Source: Aspidapion aeneum (lineage: Eukaryota; Arthropoda; Insecta; Coleoptera; Brentidae). From it: a DNA stretch of 64,000 nt. The position numbers were made by a program, and so were the translations under genes. The DNA is taken from NCBI GenBank assembly GCA_963576565.1, contig OY755047.1:33462851-33526850 (forward strand), written 5' to 3'. This document shows, piece by piece, positions 23,433-38,300 of this stretch. Each line of letters starts with the position of its first letter. Positions within the stretch are counted from its first letter, which is position 1. Under the pieces are notes generated by a model. That model saw only the letters and a list, made by a program, of their open reading frames with translations, searched no databases and was not told the DNA's origin.

Positions 23433-26400
23433 TATCCGCTGATCGTTGTGACATCCAGGCGTAAAAAATTTAGATATCTTGTGACATCCTTCGACGCCGT
23501 GACATCCAAATTCGGATGTCACAACGTTTTTCCATGTTTTTGGTACAGTCCTAATGGGGAGGGCCCGGGTGTACCTAAATTAAATGGATGTCATAGCATA
23601 CCATGAATCTAATGAAGAATACAGCAAAATTTTTAAAAAATTTTGACGCCAAAATTTCCGTGTATATTGGCGCGAGTATATTCAAGAATCGATCCAATTG
23701 ATATTCATCACTCTGTGACATCCAATGTATATTTTCATCTTAATTGCACGCACTTGTAACATCCGTCAAAGCGACAACCTTGCATTATGCCTATTTTATT
23801 AATTAAATTTGGTATATTTTTTATTTTGGGGCGGCTGTTGCTATGTGGTCCAGCGATTCACTTGACTTGCATCTTTGGAAAAATATTTAAAAATGTTAGC
23901 ATAATAAATAATGTTAGCTAGCTTATTGGGAACATAAATATAAAATATAAATAAATATTTCTTCATGTACCTCAGAGCAAAAGTGAATTAACTAACGGAC
24001 TTCGATAGGGACTTGATACTATTTGTGAATTGCTATCTCCGTCCTCCTTTTTACCACGTAGTTAAAGTCAGATGAGTAAAAAGAGGGCTAAATTTTAATC
24101 TAGCTACGTCAAAACGTACTGATTTATAATAGTATATTTTTAACTTTATTCAGTGATTTTTTTACAAAACCAAATCTGCTGAATTAAATTAGAATTCTTA
24201 TAAATCAATCAATACATATATACCAGGCGGGCCAAAAAAAATCGCACAATTTTTTTTCATTATAACCTTTGAACTATACCATCGATTTCAATGGGACAAA
24301 CTGCGCTTGGCAGAGAATTAATCAGAGTTTTGACTAATTATAATTATTTGTCAGCGATCTCAAAATCCAAGATGGCGGACAATATTAAAATGTACCCTTT
24401 AAAGGTGCTGGTTTATTCTTATGTTGCAAACACGTTTGAATTATTTTTTTAAATTAGTAGAAAAGCTGCGTTCTTGCCACGCACAAGGTATGAATCAGCA
24501 AAATTGGTTTGATGGTTCTAAAAAAAATATTTTTGTTTCAACCATTGTTTTGAAAATTATACGATTGCCTTGCCAATCATGTCTCCATTTATTTCCTTAC
24601 AAATTTATTACTACTGAAGCTTTGACTTTGATGAAATAAAAAACATCCTGGTGAGAATTGATTGTTTTTTAAAGATCATGATCAAAATTTATCGCCATCT
24701 TAAAATTTAAGTTGGCGGACAGAATCATACTTGATTCTTAAAAATGGTGGGTTTATTCTTATTTTCTGGAAATATTTTAGATTTTTTTTTTAGTTTATAG
24801 AAAAGCACTACTTTTCCCGCGCACAACAAGGTACAAATTAGCAAAATCGGTGTATTGGTTCTCAAAAAACCTATTTCTGTTTTCGTCATTGTGTTACAGA
24901 TTATACGATTGCATTGCCAACCTTGTCTGCATTCATTTCCTTATAAATCATTATTACCAAACCGATTTTAGTAAACTAAGAAAAATGATGGTGAGAATTG
25001 ATTGTTCTCTGAAGGTTATAATCGAAATTTGCCGCCATCCTAAAAGTTAAGATGTTGGACAGAACCATACTTGATCCTTCAAAGAGGCACTTTTATTCTT
25101 ATTTTTCGAAAATGTTTTAGTTTTTTTTATTAATTTATTGGAAAGTACTACTTTTCTCCCGCTTAATAAAGTACAATTTAATAAAATCGGCGAAGTGGTT
25201 CTCACAAAATCTGATTTTGTACAATTGTTTTACAAGTTATGCGATTGCATTGGCAATTTCTGTCCGACATCTTAAATTCTAAGATGGCGGCAAATTTCGA
25301 CTATAATCTTTAAAGAGCAATCAATTCTTACCACCATTTTTTGTGTTTTACTAAAATTGGTAGAATTTATAAGAAAATTAATGCAGACAGGATTGGCAAT
25401 ACAATCGTATAATCTCTAAAACAATGGTTGAAACAAAAATAGGTATTTTGAGAACCACCACACTGATTTTAATATTTTTACCTCGTTGTGTGGGGAAAAA
25501 GTAGTGCTTTTTCATAGATTAAAAAAATCTAAAACATTTTCGGAAAATAACACGCCATTTTAAAGAATCAAGAATAATTCTATCCGCCATCTTAAAATTT
25601 AAGATGGCGATAACTTTGATCATGATCTTAAAAAAGCAATCAATTCTCACCAGGATGTTGTTTATTTCCACTAACATCGGTTCAGTAGTAATGAATTTAT
25701 AAGTAAATAAATGCAGACATGATTGGCAAGCAATCGTATAATATGCAAAACAATGGTTGAACAAAAATATTTTTTTATAGAACCACTGAACCAATTTTGC
25801 TGAATGGTACCTTGTCGTGCCTGGCAAGAACGCAGCTTTTTTACTAATTTAAAAAAATAATTAGAAGATATTCGCAACGCAAGAATAAACGATCATCTTT
25901 GAAAGGTACATTTTAATTTCGTCCGCCATCTTGGATTTTGAGATGGCAGACAAAAAATGATAAATTAGTCAAAACTTTGATTAATTCTTTGGCAAGTGCA
26001 GTTTGTCCCATTAATATCGATTGTATAGTTCAAAAGTTATAATAAAAAAAATGTCCAGGTTTTTTTGGCCCACCCTGTAAAGGAAACGAGTTCAGAAACT
26101 GTTTAACCGATTTTATAGAACCCCCTCCCCTAATTGCGCCTCTAATATATTTATTTATTTATTTCCAAGGATTTAGAAGAATAATTTAGGTACCTATAAA
26201 AAAGTAACATATGGGTTAGCCGATTTGGAAAAAAATATAGATATAAAAGAAAAGAAAATGGGAATAAATTGCTAGGCTGAATAATGAAAATCTTATATTT
26301 TTAGTTTATATTATTTGCATAATAATTAAGGGCCTTAATTCTGCCAAAGTGGCGCTAGCGTCAGTAAATAAAACATATCCAGCTAGGTATAGAGCTACAT

Positions 26401-29400
26401 AATTTATCAAAAATTCGCTGAACATAGGTAAGTACCTAGTCCAGATTATCTAGATTTTTTTTTAAATTCTAGGTACTGTAGTCATAGATTTTACTGGAAT
26501 ATCGGCCATTTTTTGTGAACCGAGCAAAGCCGATTAGTAATCAGTTTCTATGTGACTATGCTTGAGGGTACTTCGCACCTCCCTGTTTACATCTTGGAGG
26601 TACCCTAGCTAAGGACACTCATCGTAAAGGCGAGCTTTATAGGAAGCGAAGCTAACGTCAAGCTTTCTATTTTTTGGTTATTATTTTTGACACGTTTTCC
26701 TCGGTTTCGCATTGGCGGTTCTGTTTTATTTTCAAGATGTTGTTTTACACAGTATGAAGGTACCTAAACTATATATATTTATGTAATTAAAAAGTTATGC
26801 TGCAAACTATCTTAAAACTGTATCATTATTAAATAGATCTTTAGACTTAAAAAGAAAAATATAAAATCAGAGTTAGGCTTCGCTACCTGTAAAGCTTGCT
26901 TGACGATGAGTGACCTTAGCCCTAGCCCCTTACTACCCCCGTAATGGGCGCCCCTGTAGGTATTCTATTTTTGCAAACGGCTGGTCCGCAATCGGCCAGC
27001 CCTGGGCTGAGTTGAGTCACGGTGGATAGAATAGACCGGTGTTCGGATCTTATATATATATGTCGAATTTTCCACGTCACTGGTGGTCCAGCTGATTTTT
27101 ATAAACAAAAGTTAGATCTGTTATGAACAACGGAACAACTAATATTTTTTGAAAACTAAGGCCATTTTTCTACTGTTTTCGAGTACACCCTTATAAAATA
27201 TAATTTTCTAGATGTATTGTCGTTATTTTTTTTTAGCCCGCTTTATTTTTTATTACACAAAATTTAAACTACAAGTCAAACTGAATGTGATCGTTTAATA
27301 TCAAAGGTGAACCGAGGACTATTGGGTAGTAAACAAAAAAGTATGTCATCGGATAATTTTTGAAGCTGAAACGAACACATTCATTTCTTCGAATTTTAGT
27401 TTTTGTGTAAAGACAAATAAAGCGGACTAAAAAAAAATAACGACTGGTATGTCTGACAAATATTATTTTATAAGAATATACTAAAAAATAGTACGAAAAT
27501 TGCCTTAGTTTTCAAAAAAGTCAAAAAATATTAGCTGTTCATATTATATCTAACTTTCGTTTCTAAAAATCAGCTGGACCAACAGTGACTTGAAAATTCG
27601 ACATATATTTATAGGATCCGAACACCGGTATATTCTATCCACCGTGGAGTTGAGTATGTATACTTCGATTTAAATTCGTCTCTCTGTGACATCCACACTT
27701 ACATAATTATGTTTTCGTTTTATTTGTAACCCCGCGTAGAAATCGAGCAAAAGCTGTTCCGGCAAAGTGTTTTTTTTGTTTTTAATCAAAGTTTATTGAA
27801 TTTAAAGGTAAGTAGATCTGAGGGCATGGCAGTACCCGCCAAGTTCGCGCGCCGTAACCATCTTTTCTTAAAACATTTCAGCCGATATTTGACCTACCTA
27901 AAACTCTACTTCGGAATGAGCTACGCATCTCAAACTTTGCACAGTCGTAGATCTTCATGGAGTTAACAACCCCTCCAAGTTTCATAAAGTAGTAAAGTAG
28001 TTACGAAATTTCAAAAAACGTCGAAATTGCCACTCACTGACTCACTCACTCACTCACTCACTCATGTATAGATCTTCAATATTCTACTGTACTTCCAGAC
28101 AGCTGAAATTTGGCAGACTGATAGAAATTATGACCAAACCCCTGGAAAAAATCATAAAACCCCAAAATTTTAATTTACTCCCCTCCCCTATACATTTAAA
28201 GTTATGTAAAAGTAGCATCGTCCACTTCCAGAAATGCTAGAGAGTTGAGCTTTGGCAGACTGATAGGACCTATGATAAAACTATAGCAGAAAATCAAAAA
28301 ACCCCAAAATTTTAATTTACTCCCCTCCCCTATACATTTAAAGTTATGTAAAAGTAGCATTGCCCACTTCCAGAAATGCTAGAGAGTTGACCTTTGGCAA
28401 ACTGATAGGAACTATGTTAAAACTATAGGAAAAAATTAAAACACCCCAAAATTCTAATTTAGTTCCCTCCCCTATAAATGTAAAGTTAAGTAAAAGTAAC
28501 ATTGTCTACTTCCAGACATGCTAGAGAGCTGAGCTTTGGAAGACCGATAGTAACTATGATAAAGTTATAGAAAAAAATTAAAACACCCCAAAATTCTAAT
28601 TTACTTCCTTCCCCTATAAATGTAAAATTATGTAAAAGTAACACTGCCCACTTCCAGAAACGCTAGAGAGCTGAACTTTTTAAGACTGAAAGACAATATG
28701 ATAAAACTATATGAAAAAATTTAAAAATTCCAACATTTTAATTTACTTCCATCTCCTATAAATGTCAATTTATATTAAACTAACATTGCCCACTTCCAGA
28801 AACGCTAGAGAGCTGAGCATTGGAATGCTGATAGAAATTATGATAAAACCATGGGAAAAAATTTAAAAAGTCCAATATTTTCATTTACTCTCCTCCCCTA
28901 TAAATGTAAATTTATGTAAAAGTAAGATTTTTACCCACTTCTAGAAACGCTAGAGAGCTGAGCATTGGAAGACTGATAGGAACTATGATAAAACTATAGG
29001 ACAAAATTTAAAAACACGACAATTTTAATTTATTTCCCTCCCCTATACATGTAAAAGTAACATTGTGCATTTTCAGAAACGCTAGAGAGCTGAGCTTTGG
29101 AAGGCTGATGGGAACTACGATAAAACCATGGAAAAAAATTAAAAAACCTCAGAAATTTAAGTACAACATTGCAAAATTTTTGAACAATATTCCGCATATT
29201 TTACTACTTTAAAAATTAAGTATTATCCAATTCCTTTAAAAAAGAAGTGAAATCATAACAAAAACATTTCGTGTAAAGAAAAGCCAAGTACACGAAAATG
29301 GCATTCCGTAAAAAGAATTGAGATAAGAGTAAAGCCAAGTTCTCCAATACAAATTTCAAAATGAAAGGTTCAGACAGACAGACAGACAGACGGCGCAACA

Positions 29401-32281
29401 AAAAAGTTTCAAAATCATCTGAAACGCAAAGATATATAAGCTCACACTACTATAGTATAGTAGTCGTATGAGCTAAAATCGTGGGGCGCTTTGTGCCATA
29501 TTTTCTTTGTATATAGAGAGCCCGACGTTTTTTCACAATAATACTAGTATTTTTCGTTCATTATTGTTTTCAACTAATATTAAGAATTATTTTTAACTGT
29601 TTAGTTTGAAGCGTGTTTTTTAGTTTTTTCAACTATATTTATTTTTTACTTTTTAGTTTAATGTGCTGTGAAATCGTGTTTTTTAATTAACTATATTACG
29701 TCGGTATACTGGCAAAATACACTCAAAGTCATTTTTTTTTAGTTTTTGTATAATGAAATATATGAAAAATGTCTGCGAAATTATTAATCTTGACGTTGTC
29801 ACCGGTTCTTAATAAGTGTATACAAAGTCTAAATTAAATTTGTTCGTTTTTGCGAATCCCCGAAGTTCCCCCAATGGTGCGCCTGGAAAACTATTGTATT
29901 GTCACCGGTTCTTGATAAGTGTACAAAGTTTAAATTAAATCTGTTTGTTTAAAGTAGGTCCAAATCTAGTCCAAAGGAGTCAATTACAAACATACATACC
30001 TACCTACAAACATACAGGTGAAGCTAATAAAAGCGTGTCAAAAATAAGAAATTACAAAATACGAAAACTTTTATTTAAAACTTGTTATTTCCCCACAATT
30101 TTTATTCTGGTAACGGAGTTTTCAGAAATTAATTAATTATCTGATTTGAAAAAAAAATAAAGCGACCTAAAAACCCAGAACTACTGCGTTTTTCAGATGG
30201 CTGTACGTAAGTTAAAAAATTTCAAGGTAAAAGGCAGAAAAGCCATTTCGATATAGTAAGCCGATTTTAATGTGCAGCTACAGGTTTTTCAAGTCCGAAG
30301 AACCGAACCGAACCGGATAAACATACATACAAACAAACAAATGTCACAAAATATTTCTTCAAAAAAAATCCGTCGAATATAATACCTTTCCTAGCTTTTG
30401 TAGCACGAACTAGGAAAGTAAAAATTGGGACTGATAAAAACTGAATTCTGAGTCCAAAAAGATAATGGGAGTTACATACAAAAACGGACAACTTTTATCT
30501 AATTTGACCTACAAACTGTGAATATAGGGTACAATAATTAATAATAGGCTCATTATTTTTCCACTAAATTTAACTAAAGTTAAGTTGAATAGATAAGGAA
30601 TTTTTAAATCTAGTCAGATAAAATTTAATCTGACGAGTTTTTTAACGTCAAATTGCCCGATGTGAATGAAATTTGGTACCTAGGTGGGTCTTGGGTCGAG
30701 ATGGTCCCATTTAAAAATGAAAAAAATCCACCTAACGCAAGCCAAATAAAAGGGTGGGGGTAGATTTTAAAAATTGGAGTTTATGTGAAAATATGGCGTG
30801 TGTGATATCGAATAAAAGGTAATTGAGTCTGCAGTTAAACAAAATACATTTTAGTTTATTTTAAAAAAAGGGTGAAGGTAAATGTCAAAAATTAGAGTTT
30901 AAATGAAAATATGGCTTGTGTGGTATTAAACGAAAGTAATTGAGTCTGGAGTTAAACAAAATACATTTTAGTTTAAAAAAGAAGGTGGGGGTAAATTAAA
31001 AAAATTAGAGTTTAGGTCAAAACATGGCTTGTGTGGTATCAAACGAAAGGTATTTGAGTCTGGAGTTGAATAAAATATATTACAGTTTTTAGTTATACTG
31101 TCATAAATAAGTTTAAATTCGGATCATTTTACTATAGCAATAACCAATATTGCTGCGCTTGCACTAATTTCTTCTATAAAAGCCGATGCTGGATAATAGA
31201 CCGGCATCACTCTAGCAAGTGATCAACCTAGTATACCACTGAAATACGTGGTCTCTACTAAACACACCCAGTACACCACTGAAATACGTGGTCCCTACGA
31301 ACCCAGTACACCACTGAAATAATGTGTAAGTAAAACCCCACTATAGTGGTTACGCTTTATGGCCCATAAGGCCAACTCTCTACGGCCTATAAGGTCTATT
31401 TCTTATGGCCCCTAGGTCAACTCTCTCCAGCCAGCATCCCTCTTTTTATATTATTTAATTATTTATAGCAATAACCTCTATTCCTGTTAATCTGTTTTCT
31501 TATATAAAATACATGTATAAATGTGGATTGTTTATACTTAATTTTCATATTCCCCTAAATCCCTCAGTCACAAGGGCACTTAATAACAAACCTTGTGGCA
31601 TATATGGTAGAGATACCACTTGTCACAAGTATAGTTGTGACTATATTAGCTTCTTGTTGAGCATGTTTTTCTTTTGCCACTCCGCTATAGAAATGGTCAT
31701 ACTGTCCTAGGTTTTCAGATCCTTTTCCTTTCTTCTTCGTTTCTGTTAGTACAGCAGGGTCAACCTTCATTCTGCTGCACTCATGTACTATTTCATTCAC
31801 TTTTCGACTCATTCCTTGTACGTTCCATGTACCAAAAATCATATTCCTGTTTCTTTGCTTGGTTCGTCTTAGGTTTTTCATTTCTTCTTTCTTTCCGAGG
31901 CATTTGATTGGGTTTTTAACAGTGTACGTTTTTTCCGGGTACCAGAGAGTTAGTCTAATGCCCCAACCCCCAACCTGGAGGACCAGGTGATTTTTGATCG
32001 AGGTTTTCTTCCCCTAGCCTTTGACGATTCCAACGCCGGTACTACAAGGCAGCATCTTCTTCTTTTATACTATCCTTAAAAGAAAGGGTTGCCACCTGCG
32101 CTAAGATCACGGTACCGAGGTCCATCCTCTCCGCCTTTCATACCGATGTGGTCTTCTCCCGTAACCCTGGGAATGGGACCCTAAACAGGTGCTAACTCTC
32201 CGGGTCAGAGAGTACCTCTAATGTAAGATGACTTCACTTTTATCTAGTCTATACTAGAGACCCTGTATGTATCATATGATA

Positions 32282-32315
<34 letters not shown>

Positions 32316-35300
32316 TTTTTTTTTAAAATATATCATACATACAGGGTGTATAGACTATATGAAACTAATGAGGGGTTTTTGTTTTGTTTCAGCTGTTCCA
32401 GCAAAAAAGTTGCAACATGAGGATAAGCTAGTGGTTGGAGGTGTTGCTGAAGAAGCTGAAGAATCAAGCCAAAATAAATTAGTTAAAACATTAACAGATT
32501 TTCAAAGTAAAACTTTACAAGAAATTACCATCATCAGTGATCCCATTTGTGATAAACAAGGAAGTTTTGAAGAAAAGTACTTAAAAATGATGTACACATT
32601 GGAAAGTCTAAAAAAACAAAATGTGGAGCTTCAAAAAAAAATCAAAAATTTGAAGCAGATTTAGAAAAACTTTAAAAAGAGATAAAAGATGATGCCAAAA
32701 GACATTTGGAGCACCTTAAAATAGTACAATCTGAAAAAAGTCAATGTGAGGAAATTTTAAAAACATGTTTTTCTCCATGTCAAATAGATATTCGCACAAA
32801 ATCAAAAAAGAAAGTCCAGTGGTCTACTGATGATTTATCAAAAGCTTTCACATTACGCTATATAAGTCGAAGGGCTTATACCTTTTTAAGAACTACAGTT
32901 AATTACCCTCTGTCACATTTATCAACACTAGCAAGTTGGTCTAGCAAAATCCGGGTGGAAGATGGCATCCTTACGGAAGTATTACGTTTTATGGAAATTG
33001 CAGCTATTGATCTATCTAATCAAGAAAAGGTGGTGTGCATCCAGTATGACGAAGTGAAAGTTAGGTCTTGAATATGACAAAGTAAAAGATGAAATAAAGG
33101 GACCACACAATTACATGCAAGTTGTGATAGTCCGGGGGTTATTTAAAAATTTTAAGCAACCTATTTTTGTTGAATTTGATCAAAAAATTACTAAAAATAT
33201 CCTTGACATGTTAATTAGTGAACTTTGTAAAATTAATTATAAAGTGGTGGCATGTGTAGCTGACTGTGGGGGGGGGTGTAATGTTGGCCTGTGGACAGAA
33301 TTAAATGTTTCACCAGAAAAACCATTTTTTTACCACCCTATAACAAACACAAAAATTCATGTTTTTGCTGACACTCCACATCTTTTAAAACTCATCAGAA
33401 ATTGGCTTTTAGATACAGGGTTAATTTTGCCTAATAGTGAAACAATTACAAGAAAACCACTTGAAGATCTTGTAGAGGTTATAAAAGACCAGGAAATCAA
33501 AATCGCTCACAAGCTCCACAACATCTTGACTGTAGAGGTACCCAGCGCCAAAATGTTTTATTAGCTTCTCAGCTATTATCCCATACCACAGCAACTGCAC
33601 TATTGTATTACTTCAGTGATAATGAAGCAGCACAAAGAACAGGGTCATTTATAGAAATGGTAAGCAACTGTTTTGACATTTTGAACTCATACGCTCCAAA
33701 GGAAAGCCTATGTACAAAAAACCCTATGGTTTTAATAAAGAAGAACAGGATCAATTATTAGAAAACGTGAAAGATGTTGTGTGTAACATGAGATGTATTG
33801 GCAAAAGTGCAAATACATTACAAGTTTTTCAAAAAGGTATGCTTATTTCTACGACTTCTTTACAAAATCTTTATACTGATTTAAAAGAAAAATATGGCAC
33901 ATGGTACCTTATCACTAGTAGACTAAATCAAGATAGCCTTGAAAGTACATTTAGCCATATAAGAATAATTGGAGGACTACATGACCACCCTTCGCCATTA
34001 GAAGTTTTGCAATGAATAAAATATCTTTTACTAGGAAAGAACCCCGGCCTTTTGCAAAGAAACACCAACTATAAAACTTCAGAAAATTTGGGTAATGAAG
34101 AATCCTTGGTCTCCTTAGTTTTAAACAAAGCAGAAGTAGGCCAGGTTATACCACATAACCTGGAGAGTACAGAAACAATGGAAATGTCATCTTCTTCCTC
34201 CGATACATCAGAAAATTCTAGTGTGGTGTTGGAGATGTCTGAGACTGAAGATGGCTTCAAGTATTTATGTGGATGGCTAGCTAGAAAATTTCGAGATAAG
34301 TATGCCAATCTGGGGATGTATACTAAAGACCTACCACAAGCAGAGCACAAATATTTTTATAGCCAGAATAGCTGGGTTAAAATTTGTCATTTGGAGGTTT
34401 AACTGAACCTAGCGAAGAATGGGTACGTCAGGCAAAACAGTTTGAAATTTTTTTTATTAAGTACCATCGACATTATGTCTGCAGAAAGAAAAAAGTTGTC
34501 AAATTTATAACTGAAAAAATTAAAGGGAAACATCCTGATTTCCCAGAAGAAATTATTAAAGCCTTTGTTCTTCAGAGAACTTATATAATAATAAAAAGTA
34601 TTAATAATAAGAACAAAAATATTGTTGAAAAACGAAAAGCCAGCAGTGAGAGCAAAGTGGCAAGAAAAATGAAAAAAAAACAGTGCGTTAATATTATCAT
34701 AGGTTTTTATCTAAAAAAAGTTTATTTGTTTGTACTTTTTTAATTAGAAATAAGCCTTTAAATTTAAGTATTCATTGTCATTTTGAAAGGTAACTTGCTT
34801 CTCTAACCTATAACTATAGTTAAAGCTTAAGGTGATGATAAAATGACTATGGATACAGCTCTAATTACAGAATATTTGTAAATAAATCAAAATAAACTAT
34901 TTTTCACCTTGACTGTTGTTCAATCTCTCTTTTATTGCTTTGTTCAGTTTTTTTTTACACAGGCCTGAATTTTATTTCAAAAGTTATCCTGTATCGGAGC
35001 TGGCCAAAGCATCATAAAAAGTGTTCCGAGCACCAGCCCTTGGGAAAAGAGTAATTGCAAGCATGGAGCACTTTGGGAATTTTAACTTTTACAGCAATTA
35101 CCAATTACTAAGAAAAGGTGCTTCTTCCCTTAAAGTGCTTGCAACCTCTGTCAAGTCCCAACTCAAGCACTTTTTATAAAGTGTTTAATATTATTGAATT
35201 ATCAAGCATCATATTTAAAAAGCACTGTGGCCTCACAGTCCCTAGGGGACTGCTGTGTCTCAACTCCCAAGTACTTTGCATTTTCATAATTTTCAATTAT

Positions 35301-38300
35301 TCAGCTGATGTAACAAATAAAGGTACACTGAATCTAAATGTAATTAATTTTTTAAAACAGCTTTTTAGCATTGCATCTCATGTTCTAAGCTGGATTCATA
35401 TAGGTCCATAGAGTAAGAAGTAAAGAAAAATCGAGGGGGGATCAGCTGCCCACAGTTGTATGCACAAGACATACACCCTTTCGATAGCTTTAGGCGCTGG
35501 TTAAACTTTTAACGCATTAAGGATAAAAATGGAAAATAACGCGAGAACCATACAAAATGTCGATTGACACCTACCTTGCTATTTCTCGGCGGTACAAATT
35601 CCATTCACTGGGCGCCCAGGCTTCTACCAGAGTTCTTGAGTTGATCGAAATCACTGTGAGGAGTTGAGGTAACGGATTGGAATGATTTTAGAATTGATAG
35701 GCACTAATTGCAATTGATTGAATTGTAGTTTTGAAAACCGAGTAAAACACGCCGGTTTCAATATGGAGGCTACGATGATCTCTCTCTCATCGTGCCGGTA
35801 ATTGCGCACATTCTATCCGCGCACCTTGCGGTGTCACGTGACAACCTGTATGGTTCAGTGCAACGGAATAATTAATATTTAGGAAAATTAACTAAGTATT
35901 ATTTGTGTTGCACGTACATTTTCCCGGCCGCCCTTAAATACTATTTTAGAACCAGAAAAAATAATATGTATTATAACTAGGGAATAACAATTATTATTTC
36001 CAAAAAAAAAAATTAAAAAATTGCGACAAAATGTTATTCTATTTTTTGCCGCGATAAAACAAAAAAATATATTTCCCGAAAAGGAATAAAATTAAAAAAA
36101 AAAGAATAATTCTATGACGACACTGACATAGAATGAACATTTGCTTGAGTGTTCAGTTAAAAGGCAAAGGGCACAATTTAACAATTGGACGTTTAAATAG
36201 CCCTTGTTGAGTCCTAATCGTGACAACTCTAACATGTCCATCTGACCCAGGATGCAAATCTACAATCCTGCCTAAAAACCACTGCAAGGGTGGTTTGTTT
36301 TCATTTTTTATGACTACTAAAGTATTTAACTCGACTTTAGTAGGTTTTTCTGTCCACTTGGACCTCTGCTGTAGAGAATGTAGGTACTCCTCCTTCTATC
36401 GGGACCAAAAATCAGTGTTCAATCGCTGAACAAGTTGCCACCGAGAAAGAGTGTTTAGTTTTAATTGTGATAAGTCTGGGTCTGGGACAGAGTTTAAAGG
36501 TTCCATGGTAAGGAAATGTCCGGGAGTAAGTGGACGGATCGGATGATTGGGCGACTATTTAGCAATGCCTCGATCTGCACAAGCAAAGTATTTAGTTCTT
36601 CGTATGTAAGCTTCTGATTTCCGATCACTCGGTAAAGATGTGTTTTTACTGATTTAACACCAGCCTCTGATAAGCCATTGAAATGAGGACTAGCACTAGG
36701 AAAAAAATGCCAGTTGATCTGAAGATGTTCAGAGGAAGCTTCGAAGAGCTTTTTAAGCTCAGAGCTTGCTCCTTGAAAATTGGAGCCTCTGTCGCTGTAT
36801 AAAAAATTACAACGACCCCTTCTAGCTAAAAACCTTCTGAATGCGGCTATAAAGCATTCAGAAGTAAGGTCTGACGCAACTTCTGTGTGGATAGCGCGCG
36901 TACTTGCGCACACGAAAATGCAGATATATGCTTTTAATTCTTTGGTACCCCGGTACCAACGACCTGGTGAAATTTTTATAGGGCCAGCATAGTCCAAAGT
37001 TGCATGAGAAAAGCACTTTAGTTGTGAAATTCTAAAATAAGGTAAGTCACCTTGATAAGGGATGTAAGCCTTTGGTCTAAGGCGATAACATCTTATGCAT
37101 CGAGATAAAACTGACTGAATAGCTCTGCGGGATGGTAAGATCCAGAATTGTTGTCTTAGTAAGTACTGAACTGTATTTAGCCCTGGATGGCTATTTTCCT
37201 TATGAATATGTTCAATGATGAGGTCAGACAACCTGCCTGATCTGGGAAGCAATAGAGGATGTTTTGCATCAAAAGGTATAGAATTCGTATGCCTAAGACG
37301 ACCACCTACCCTTATCAGTCCGGTAGTGTCCAAAAAGGGTGCAATTTTTCGAAAAGCTTTGGGTAAAAGTTCGTTGTTTTTTAGTTGTTTTAGGAGGTCA
37401 GAGAAATGTAATTCTTGGCTTCTTCGAACCAAGAGTGTTAAAGCATACTGAATTTCAAAAATAGAAATAGGACCTGTAAGTGGTTCCTTTTTGTTTTTAA
37501 AATTATAAAATATTAGTCGAATCTAACAAATTAATTTTTGAATGTAAAAAAGGGATGAATATTTATTTACAAGGAAGTCTAGAATATGATAATCGATGTT
37601 TGTAGTAAGTGTTATTTTTTCAGGCTTTTCTTCATTTAAAATTTGCTGAAAATCGGTTTCTGAGTTTTGGAGTAATGCGGGATTTTTTAAGTCCCATGTA
37701 GTACATGGTTGACTAAGCCAGGAAGGCCCTGTAAACCACAAGGGGTGGTTTATAAAATTAGAAGGAGTTGTGCCACGACTGGCGACATCCGCAGGGTTTT
37801 CTTGTGATTTTACATGATACCAGTTTACATTAGAGAGTTTTTCTTGTACTTGGCTAACTCTGTTAGCAACAAAAGAGCGCCATCTATGAGGTGAGCTACA
37901 AAGCCAAAAGAGGACGACTTGAGAATCTGTATAAGCGTAAGTTTTATCTATTGAAATTAAAGGGGAATAAGTTTTTATAACAAAACTAAGAAGTTCAGTA
38001 AGAAGAACAGTAGCTAAGTTCTAGTCTCGGGAGACTAATAGTTTTTAAGGGACTGAACCTTGATTTGCCCATAATTAAGGAAGTTTTTATGCTTTGATCT
38101 GACAGCTCGATACGTAAATAAACGCAAGCTGCGTAGCCTAATTCTGATGCGTCCGAAAAAGCATGCAGTTGACAAGATATTATATCTTTATAAAAAATGT
38201 GCCTAGGAAATTTAATATCTGATAAGCACTTAAGTTCATTTTGAAATTGTGTCCAATGCTGAAGAATAGATTTGTCCACGGGATCGTCCCATCCTATCTT

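Larger units (their letters stand above)
22801..24222. other. Intron of the P-like gene, left part
   Basis: Non-coding apart from the features listed separately. At 22,864-22,915 a segment with GGTGTATAAATTTAGTTCAG recurs in the same orientation at about 42,590-42,640 (GGTGTACAAATTTGGTTCAG), also inside the P-like unit. No gene is seen. Confidence 0.45.

Noticed and set aside
24421..25877. Several open frames with shared peptides in the 24-26 kb palindrome
   Set aside because: The shared peptides follow the ~340-bp repeat units and their inversion.
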